A DNA stretch of 16,186 bases from CAZXCQ01 sp964639275 (GTDB taxonomy: Bacteria; Desulfobacterota; DSM-4660; Desulfatiglandales; Desulfatiglandaceae): NCBI GenBank assembly GCA_964639275.1, contig CAZXCQ010000140.1:1-16186 (forward strand), given 5' to 3'. The notes below the pieces were generated by a model, which worked only from the letters and a program-made list of their open reading frames with translations, had not been told where the DNA came from and did not search any database. Each line of letters starts with the position of its first letter. The first letter of the stretch is position 1. Positions 8,130 through 13,890 of this stretch are shown piece by piece. A program made the position numbers and the translations under genes.

Positions 8130-8389
8130 CTATTCCAGGAGTTGGCAAAGGGAGCCAACCGCTTTGCTTCTTTTAATGTTTCAAGAACGTCATCGATTTG
8201 GAGGGACGTAATCCTTCCTTGTTCATGCAGTATCGATGCAACAGGCCTGAGCTGACCGTTTTCTATCTCTTCAAAAACCTGTCTTTTCAGTGCCTGAACA
8301 AACTCCTCCGACGTGATAAATCCTTTCTTGACAGCCAGGTTTCCAAAAAGGCTTTGAAACTCCTCAAAATCCAATTCTTCGGCTGACAT
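8126..8389 (-). CDS. Small MshEN/GspE-N-like protein
   Basis: An 87-residue soluble, acidic protein with a near-ideal ribosome site (AGGAGGTT, complement of 8396-8403) six bases before its ATG, so it is probably a real gene. It contains two related half-repeats: LFGNLAVKKGFITSEEFVQALKRQ (about 14-37) and PVASILHEQGRITSLQIDDVL (about 49-69). Both follow the pattern G/A-x-x-L/A-x3-G-x-I-T-x4-x-x-x-L found in the N-terminal domain of GspE/MshE ATPases, where it can bind cyclic di-GMP. That resemblance is by eye and weak; the arginine usually opening the ligand motif is not evident. Its tail overlaps the last 4 bp of the kinase pseudogene on the other strand. No known function; a regulatory or adaptor role is a guess. 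Confidence 0.75.
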   Translation of the reverse strand: MSAEELDFEEFQSLFGNLAVKKGFITSEEFVQALKRQVFEEIENGQLRPVASILHEQGRITSLQIDDVLETLKEAKRLAPFANSWNS

Positions 8390-8707
8390 AGCATCAACCT
8401 CCTGTGCGGGTTGCTATGACAACTATTCCTTGCCCTTTTTTTCATACTTCTTTAACAAGTCTTGGATGGCTTCCAAAAACAAATCTGTCAGAGTTCTTTC
8501 AAAAAAAGACCCCTTCCAACCGAGCCTTTTTGAGAGGACGGCGAGGGGTCTTTACAGAAGGCCGAAGCCGATCTGCCAGCTATAGGCTAATCAAAGGTCT
8601 CAAAACCGATAAAACTATTGTCAAACGCCTTAAAGCAGTTTGTAGCCCCAAAAGCCTTGTGGTGAAAATGTTAGAAGTGCTGAAGATATGTAAAACCTTG
8701 ATATTGC
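8390..8707. other. Gene-free interval between small ORF and tRNA-Leu
   Basis: It contains the ribosome site of the 87-residue protein (8396-8403) and an intrinsic terminator (8501-8553). A start-less minus-strand frame ends with TAG at 8423-8425 and reads like a protein tail. The plus-strand open frame spanning 8404-8820 runs through the tRNA gene and is not credible. Nothing else was recognised. Confidence 0.6.
8501..8553 (-). terminator. Intrinsic terminator downstream of tRNA-Leu
   Basis: A perfect 10-bp inverted repeat (AAAGACCCCT at 8505-8514 and AGGGGTCTTT at 8544-8553) has a 29-nt loop. Read on the minus strand, the stem is followed by a run of seven T (8507-8501, partly within the stem). 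It lies about 155 nt past the tRNA 3' end and before the 87-residue gene, so it probably ends the tRNA transcript. The loop is longer than ideal. Confidence 0.65.
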
Positions 8708-8795
8708 TGGTGCCGGAGGTCGGAATCGAACCGACACGGACCAAAGGTCCACTGGATTTTGAGTCCAGCGCGTCTACCAGTTTCACCACTCCGGC
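8708..8795 (-). tRNA. tRNA-Leu(CAA)
   Basis: An 88-nt class II tRNA on the minus strand. The acceptor stem pairs GCCGGAG (from 8795) with CTCCGGC (8718-8712), followed by discriminator A and an encoded CCA (8710-8708). The anticodon arm CTGGA-CTCAAAA-TCCAG gives anticodon CAA, reading UUG leucine codons. There is a variable-arm hairpin (GGACCTTTGGTCC), and the T arm reads GTCGG-TTCGATT-CCGAC. It has its own promoter just upstream and a terminator downstream, so it is a single-gene unit. No attachment-site duplication of its 3' end was seen in the window. Confidence 0.97.
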
Positions 8796-8809
8796 ATCTT
8801 CTTGTGTTC

Positions 8810-8839
8810 ATTATAATTAAGGTTTCAAAGCAATGTCAA
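8810..8839 (-). promoter_or_regulatory. Strong sigma70 promoter of tRNA-Leu
   Basis: On the minus strand TTGACA (8839-8834) and TATAAT (8815-8810) are both perfect consensus hexamers separated by 18 bp. Expected start is near 8803, only about eight bases before the mature tRNA 5' end at 8795. This placement is typical of stable RNA genes. Confidence 0.85.
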
Positions 8840-8943
8840 TACCCTATTGATATCGCCCAACCCTTCCGACCCACTCCCCTTGCATCAACTAGGAGGCCGG
8901 GGGACGACTATGAGATGGCAGGTAAAGACAGAGGCGTCTCTTA

Positions 8944-8972
8944 TTGACAGTGCCTGTTCAAGGAAGTATTTC
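8944..8972 (+). promoter_or_regulatory. Candidate promoter of the beta-hydroxyacid dehydrogenase gene
   Basis: A perfect TTGACA at 8944-8949 and TATTTC at 8967-8972 (3 of 6 matches) are spaced by exactly 17 bp. Transcription would begin near 8979, inside or next to a small hairpin (CCCGCA at 8975-8980 with TGCGGG at 8991-8996), so the hairpin could overlap the operator or leader. Confidence 0.45.
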
Positions 8973-9032
8973 TACCCGCACCATCCGCCTTGCGGGAAGG
9001 CCTAAGGGGTTAAGAAAGGAAAGGATGAATCA

Positions 9033-9926
9033 ATGAAACAAAAAGTCGGTATGATCGGTTTGGGTATCATGGGATCGGCCATGTCCACCAATCTCTTGAA
9101 GGCAGGTTTTCCGGTGGTTGGATATGATATCGTGCCCGAATTGGTGGAGAGCCTCGGGGACAAAGGGGGAACCGGTGCGGCTTCCCCCAGGGAGGTGGCC
9201 CAAAATTCAGATGTGGTCATCATTTCCCTGCCCAGTGTGGAGGCCCTACAAGAGGTCGTATCAGGGAAAGAAGGACTTTTGGGGGGGACAAAAACGGGCC
9301 TGGTTGTGGTCGAGACCAGTACACTTCCTCTGGAGGCCAAGCGGGCGGCTTATGAGGCATTAAAGGCCCGTAATGTGGATCTGCTCGACTGCCCGCTCAG
9401 CGGCACCGGTGCCCAGGCGGTCAAAAAAGACCTGGTGGTGTACGCCAGCGGTAACAAAAAGGCCTGTGAGAAGTGTATTCCGATCTTTGACGGATTTTCC
9501 CGGTCAAACTACTACCTGGGTGAGTTTGGCATGGGCACCAGGATGAAGTTTGTGGCCAATCTCCTCGTAACCATCCACAACGTGGCAGCAGCCGAGGCCT
9601 TTGTCCTGGGGATAAAAGCGGGGCTCGACCCCCAGATGGTCTTTAAGGTGATCAGCGATGGCGCGGGCACCTCACGGATGTTTGAGGTGCGCGGGCCTCT
9701 CATGGTCGCCGGGAATTATGATCAACCGACCATGAAGGTAGACGTCTTTCAGAAGGACATCAAAATCATCACCGCTTTTGCAAGCGAACTCCAGTGCCCT
9801 ACCCCCCTCCTCTCGACAGCGGCCCAGATCTACACGGCGGCATTGGCAGACGGGCATGCAAAAAAGGACACTGCTTCGGTTTGTGCCGTGCTGGAGAAAA
9901 TGGCAGGGCTAAAAAGGAGATCATAA
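9033..9926 (+). CDS. NAD(P)-dependent beta-hydroxyacid dehydrogenase (3-hydroxyisobutyrate dehydrogenase family)
   Basis: A 297-residue cytosolic oxidoreductase of normal family length, oxidising a beta-hydroxyacid or reducing the semialdehyde form (tartronate semialdehyde, succinate semialdehyde and 3-hydroxyisobutyrate are known family substrates). The Rossmann motif GLGIMG is at 9-14, and Asp32 at the end of the second strand favours NAD(H) over NADP(H) (inference). The substrate-binding motif DCPLSGTGAQA starts at Asp119, and the catalytic lysine is Lys172 in MKFVANLL; the C-terminal helical domain is complete. ATG 9033 follows AAGGA (9021-9025) by seven bases; an ATG at 9025 is out because it meets a stop after three codons. 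It is monocistronic between a candidate promoter and a convergent lipoprotein gene, so context does not settle the substrate. Confidence 0.9.
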   Translation: MKQKVGMIGLGIMGSAMSTNLLKAGFPVVGYDIVPELVESLGDKGGTGAASPREVAQNSDVVIISLPSVEALQEVVSGKEGLLGGTKTGLVVVETSTLPLEAKRAAYEALKARNVDLLDCPLSGTGAQAVKKDLVVYASGNKKACEKCIPIFDGFSRSNYYLGEFGMGTRMKFVANLLVTIHNVAAAEAFVLGIKAGLDPQMVFKVISDGAGTSRMFEVRGPLMVAGNYDQPTMKVDVFQKDIKIITAFASELQCPTPLLSTAAQIYTAALADGHAKKDTASVCAVLEKMAGLKRRS

Positions 9927-9977
9927 AGGGGGGCTTTGACTTTCTCAGGCGATCTGTCCAAAAGGGCGAGAAACTCC

Positions 9978-11261
9978 CTATCTATCGTTCCTGCTCCGCT
10001 CCTCGAACAAGAGGTTCAATCTCTTGATCACAACCGGGCTCGAGAGAATGCCGTTATGGCTTACGTTAAAACCCAGGACCTTCCTTGCGGCCAGCTGCGC
10101 CGGCAAGAAGAGTTCGCTTTCCAAAGATACCGTCCCGTCGTTGCTATTTGGGATTGTCAAATGCCATCCGCCGCGGTAGCTGAAGAACAGGTTGTATTCC
10201 AAATGAGACGGCAGGTCTGTCTTAAAGAGACCGTCGATAAAAGGGCTCCCGGGCACAACGTCATACCATGCGGGGACAACGGCTGGACATTGTTCTACGC
10301 CTTTTGCCGCAAATGCCTGTCCGCCCCACGGGGTGGACATGGAAATGAATAATCGTAGGATCTCGCCACTGCCACTTTCAATCAATCGATTCACCATGTC
10401 GCGGGCCACCAATCCTCCCATACTGTGGGCGAGTACATAAAGACGCGTGAATTTATGGCGAACCCGAAGCGCGGAAATCGTTACGGCGGCCCATTTGCTC
10501 ACGATTGTAAGTCGCATCCCCGAGGGATAGAAAAGAACCCATGGCTGAAATCTATTGCGATCGAGGCTCTGGATGATCTGGTTAAACTCGGCAGGATTTC
10601 CACCGGCCCCATGAACAATTAATATCGGGATCTTTTCCGGGTCATATTCTTGCAGAAAAAAAATACCACCCCCCACCGTGTTCATAAACGACAGTGGCTC
10701 CCATAGACCCAGACCCCCATTCTTGGACGAAAACCTCGGGTCGGTTAATTTGACGACCTCCCCCATACAAAAAACCTTGTCGAGATCCTCTGACACCTTG
10801 AAGGGAGGCAGTTCATACAATAGGGGAAATTGGCGGCGTGCCTCCTGTGGTGGGCGCAGAACAATAGGAAAACCTTTGTATTCCTTATTTTCTTCGACGA
10901 TGATGGGGTCGGGATCGCCGTACCAGCCAACAAGTTCGTCGGGTTCAAACGTCAGGTTCTCATTTCTATCCTGGAAAGCACCTACCATATACGTTCCCGG
11001 GAGCACCCAGAATTTGTATGGCCCCGGTTTGTACATCACCGTAGAATTGACAATGGTATTGTCGGTTTCGTCTTTCATATTTATTTTGACCAGGAGAACT
11101 TCTATTGGCTTGTGGTGAGTGGAATCGCTTTTTACAACCCCCGAAACCGAGCTGTACCGGTTTTGCTCTTCCAGGTCTTTGTGAAGCCCGAGCAGCATGC
11201 ACCCGCTGAGCATGAAGGAGGTTGACGCCCAGACGACAAGCTGACCAAAAGACTTTTTCAT
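9978..11261 (-). CDS. Alpha/beta-hydrolase lipoprotein (lipase/esterase-like)
   Basis: A 427-residue exported lipoprotein with lipobox LSGC (Cys21, next residue Met, so outer membrane is likely). The N-terminal part (about 35-140) looks like a beta-rich domain, with a segment (VLPGTYMVGAFQDRNENLTFEPDE) resembling carboxypeptidase-regulatory or transthyretin-like folds. The hydrolase domain follows (about 205-427): oxyanion-hole motif HGAGG at 217-221, nucleophile Ser280 in AHSMGG, probable acid Asp375 in NSNDGTV and His402 in SHNGIL, a complete triad. Family members cleave esters or lipids; the substrate here is unknown. A very strong ribosome site (AAAGGAGGTC, complement of 11266-11275) fixes the start. 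It is convergent with the dehydrogenase gene, 51 bp away, with no clear terminator between them. Confidence 0.85.
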   Translation of the reverse strand: MKKSFGQLVVWASTSFMLSGCMLLGLHKDLEEQNRYSSVSGVVKSDSTHHKPIEVLLVKINMKDETDNTIVNSTVMYKPGPYKFWVLPGTYMVGAFQDRNENLTFEPDELVGWYGDPDPIIVEENKEYKGFPIVLRPPQEARRQFPLLYELPPFKVSEDLDKVFCMGEVVKLTDPRFSSKNGGLGLWEPLSFMNTVGGGIFFLQEYDPEKIPILIVHGAGGNPAEFNQIIQSLDRNRFQPWVLFYPSGMRLTIVSKWAAVTISALRVRHKFTRLYVLAHSMGGLVARDMVNRLIESGSGEILRLFISMSTPWGGQAFAAKGVEQCPAVVPAWYDVVPGSPFIDGLFKTDLPSHLEYNLFFSYRGGWHLTIPNSNDGTVSLESELFLPAQLAARKVLGFNVSHNGILSSPVVIKRLNLLFEERSRNDR

Positions 11262-11873
11262 TTTCGACCTCCTTTGTTAACCCCATAGTTGCAAAAAGAC
11301 TTTCTGCTAAATGGGCGATCCCCTCATGAGACACAGTCTCCTTCGGACAGCATTATGATAAGAATTCCCCCTCTTTGGGAAAGAGTATAGACAAGGTGCT
11401 CTTGGGTGTCAATTGGAAGGAACCGGAACATTTCTTGGACACTTCCTTCGCTCACTGCTGTCACCCCACGAACGTTCCCTCCAAAAAACGTTTCCCCAAG
11501 ATGGGCAAAGATGGTAAAATTGTTGACAGCCTGAAGACTGGATATATCGGATCAGGAATTAGGGTGCGGCGTTTCAGTTATCTCCAAATGGCCATGAATA
11601 ATCCCAATACGGGTTCATTGTGCGGTAAGAGCGGGTTGCCGATGTGAGCCAAATGACAATGCAAGAAACCTTCAGTCCCAAGTGCTGCCAAATATCAAGA
11701 AATCCTGAGCATATTGTGTCATTTCTCAAGGCCAAAACCGTTGATTCAGTGGTAATTCTGAAATCCAATTTCTCTTGACTTAGGGCACTTCTTGTCATTT
11801 CATCAATTTAGGGCTTCCCACCAGTCATTTAGCCTCTACTGAGGATGCTAGGGGCTTCTTGGATGGAGGAAAA
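11262..11873. other. Gene-free 610-bp interval
   Basis: It lies between two divergent genes. It holds the ribosome site of the hydrolase at its left end and that of the aldo/keto reductase at its right end. Open frames at 11375-11647 (plus, TTG start) and 11574-11798 (minus) have no ribosome site and no recognisable family motif. The word GTCATTT occurs at 11718, 11794 and 11824, and inverted at 11651. No convincing promoter hexamer pair was found for either gene. Confidence 0.5.
11865..11870 (+). promoter_or_regulatory. Ribosome binding site deciding the aldo/keto reductase start
   Basis: GGAGGA lies directly before AAA-ATG, giving a spacing of about four bases to the ATG at 11874. An in-frame TTG at 11859 lies upstream of this site and has none of its own, so the ATG is preferred. 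Confidence 0.7.
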
Positions 11874-12812
11874 ATGGACGACAAAAAAGATCATTTGATC
11901 ACCAGAAAGAAATTTCTCAAGATATCTTTCACAGCACTCTTGGGAGCAGGAGTTTTTGGGAAGATGTCTCCTCTCCTGGCCACGCCCCGGAAGAATCAGG
12001 CCCGACAAAAGCCTGAATACCGCTTACTCGGCAGGACAGGAATAAAGGTTACATCAGTCGGTTTTGGGACCGCCCGCACAATGGAGCCTTCTCTGGTGCA
12101 AAAGGTCCTGGACACCGGCATCAACTTTTTTGACACAGGACGATATTACTCCGGGGGGCAAAATGAGGTGATGCTGGGGAAGGTGCTGAAAGGAGTCCGC
12201 CAGGAGGTCATAATCCAGTCCAAGATGCTCTTCCGTCCTTTTGGGTGGAGCGAGGCACTCGATACACCTGAAATGGGGAAAAAACTGCACACAATGATGG
12301 AAACCTATCTGGAGCAAAGCCTGAAGGCCCTGCAGACTGATTATATTGACATTATGCTGCTACACGGTGTGAGTGAAACACAACTCATCAACCACGAAAC
12401 TGTTATGCGCTTTTTTGCGGGAGCAAAGAAAGAGGGTAAGATACGGGCCTGTGGGTTCTCCACCCATTGGAATCAGGTAGAACTCACCAGAGATGCCAAT
12501 CGAAGCAAGTTCTATGATGTTGTCATGGTTCCTTATAACCACAAAGGCTCTTTTATTCATTCGGGATGGGGATTTTCCGGTGAGTGGGATCAGTCCGCAA
12601 TGGAGAAGGAATTTGAAGAGGCTCAGAAAAACGGGATTGGCGTCGTTGCCATAAAAACCTGCTCAGGAGGTCCCTATTCCCCTGATGGTGTAAGCAAGGC
12701 GACATTTAAAGATGCCCTGAAATGGGTATTAAGTCATAGCTATATCAGTACCATGGCCGTAGCCATGGGAAATATCAAGGAAATCAATGAAAATATTAGG
12801 GCCATGTTTTGA
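11874..12812 (+). CDS. Aldo/keto reductase with Tat-like signal peptide
   Basis: A 312-residue aldo/keto reductase, an NAD(P)H-dependent TIM-barrel enzyme reducing aldehydes or ketones. The N terminus reads TRKKFLK followed by a hydrophobic stretch (ISFTALLGAGVFG) and an Ala-rich end, a twin-arginine-type signal with RK instead of RR, so export in folded form is likely. The barrel begins at YRLLGRTGIKVTSVGFGT. The catalytic tetrad is complete: Asp87 and Tyr92 in FFDTGRYY, Lys117 in IIQSKM and His164 in LLHG. The C terminus stops soon after the cofactor-phosphate region (AMGNIKEINENI), without the ferredoxin-like tail of some relatives. It is followed 32 bp later by the DUF6599-type gene, probably co-transcribed. 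Physiological substrate and periplasmic cofactor supply are unknown. Confidence 0.88.
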   Translation: MDDKKDHLITRKKFLKISFTALLGAGVFGKMSPLLATPRKNQARQKPEYRLLGRTGIKVTSVGFGTARTMEPSLVQKVLDTGINFFDTGRYYSGGQNEVMLGKVLKGVRQEVIIQSKMLFRPFGWSEALDTPEMGKKLHTMMETYLEQSLKALQTDYIDIMLLHGVSETQLINHETVMRFFAGAKKEGKIRACGFSTHWNQVELTRDANRSKFYDVVMVPYNHKGSFIHSGWGFSGEWDQSAMEKEFEEAQKNGIGVVAIKTCSGGPYSPDGVSKATFKDALKWVLSHSYISTMAVAMGNIKEINENIRAMF

Positions 12813-12844
12813 TACGATATTGAAGCGATGACGGAGAAATTTAA

Positions 12845-13738
12845 ATGAAATGCAGATTATGCTTTGCAGTGATGATTTGCTTGGTCTTTTTTCTCGGGAA
12901 ACTCGTTTCCGCAGGAGATCTCAAAGAGAGACTTCCTCCAGCAGGGGAGCTTGCGGGTTTTAAGATTATCGATAAACCGGTTATTTATCATCCAGCAAAT
13001 CTTTGGAACTATATGAATGGAGGCGCTTCTATTTATCTGGCCTATGATTTCGCAGAGCTGATTACCTTTACAACGGTTCACGAGAATAGCAAAACTGAGA
13101 TTGTTGTGGATATTTTCGACATGGGCAAACCAATTAACGCCTATGGCATCTACTCAGTGCAACGTTGTGCGGATGGAAAACCCATCGAATGGGGTTGTGA
13201 CGGCTCTCTCTGCGGAGGTGCGCTTTATTTCTGGCAGGATCACTACTACATAAAGCTGATCCCCTATTATGTCACGCCCAGGGCAGACAAATTATTACCC
13301 GAACTGGCGGGCGCTATTTCCCGGAAGCTACCTGATGATAAGGTTCTTCCGAGGCAACTTGCCGTGTTTCCCGAAGACGGGAGAATCAAGAACCGCGACC
13401 GCTATATGAAGAAAAATATTTTAGGGCAGGATTATTTCCAGAATGGCTTCCGAATGGAGTATGACCTGGGAGGAAAACAGTATGCAATTTTATTAATTGA
13501 GGCGGCAACGTCCCAAGAAACCGCTGTGAATTTTGAGAGATACAGGGCTTATTTGGATGAAGAAGGTAAGATCATTGAAAAGATATCTGGTCTGGGTGAG
13601 GATTCTTTCCTTGGGGAGGACAGGTATTATGGAACCGTACTCTTCGCCCGAAGAACGCATTTCATAATAGGGGTATTGGGACTTAAAGACATACAGGCTA
13701 CTAAGAATATTATAAGGACCATGTTTGGGAAACTGTAA
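12845..13738 (+). CDS. Secreted DUF6599-type protein
   Basis: A 297-residue protein with a Sec-type signal peptide (hydrophobic MICLVFFLGKLVSA, cleavage likely after Ala23 or so), hence periplasmic. The body matches what I recall of the uncharacterised DUF6599 family: LWNYMNGGASIYLAYDF near the N terminus, IVVDIFDMGKPINAYGIYSVQR, then a second similar half with YDLGGKQYAILLIEA and a C-terminal ALRTMFGKL-like end (ITRTMFGKL type, here IIRTMFGKL). No catalytic motif was recognised. Ribosome site GGAG at 12832-12835 lies nine bases before the ATG. It sits 32 bp behind the exported aldo/keto reductase, so the two may act together in the periplasm (inference). No terminator was evident downstream. 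Confidence 0.75.
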   Translation: MKCRLCFAVMICLVFFLGKLVSAGDLKERLPPAGELAGFKIIDKPVIYHPANLWNYMNGGASIYLAYDFAELITFTTVHENSKTEIVVDIFDMGKPINAYGIYSVQRCADGKPIEWGCDGSLCGGALYFWQDHYYIKLIPYYVTPRADKLLPELAGAISRKLPDDKVLPRQLAVFPEDGRIKNRDRYMKKNILGQDYFQNGFRMEYDLGGKQYAILLIEAATSQETAVNFERYRAYLDEEGKIIEKISGLGEDSFLGEDRYYGTVLFARRTHFIIGVLGLKDIQATKNIIRTMFGKL

Positions 13739-13890
13739 AACTCAAGACCATCTTCTGCTCCTGGAATTTCAAAAGGCCGTGAAACAGACGACTGCAAAAC
13801 CAAACCTTCTATGAAATTTGTGTACTTCGAGGTTGCGTTTCATGCAAGTAATCGTAACGTGGCCCTGTTGTAAAGGCGGAGGTGAAAATA

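Noticed and set aside
8708..8795. tRNA-Leu as an integration site for a mobile element
   Set aside because: No integrase gene and no second copy of the tRNA 3' end was found in the window.
8404..8820. Plus-strand open frame of 138 codons
   Set aside because: It runs antisense through tRNA-Leu(CAA) and the terminator, and has no ribosome site or recognisable motif.
11375..11647. Plus-strand open frame of 90 codons between the hydrolase and reductase genes
   Set aside because: TTG start, no ribosome site, low-complexity composition and no family resemblance; the overlapping minus-strand frame at 11574-11798 fails for the same reasons.
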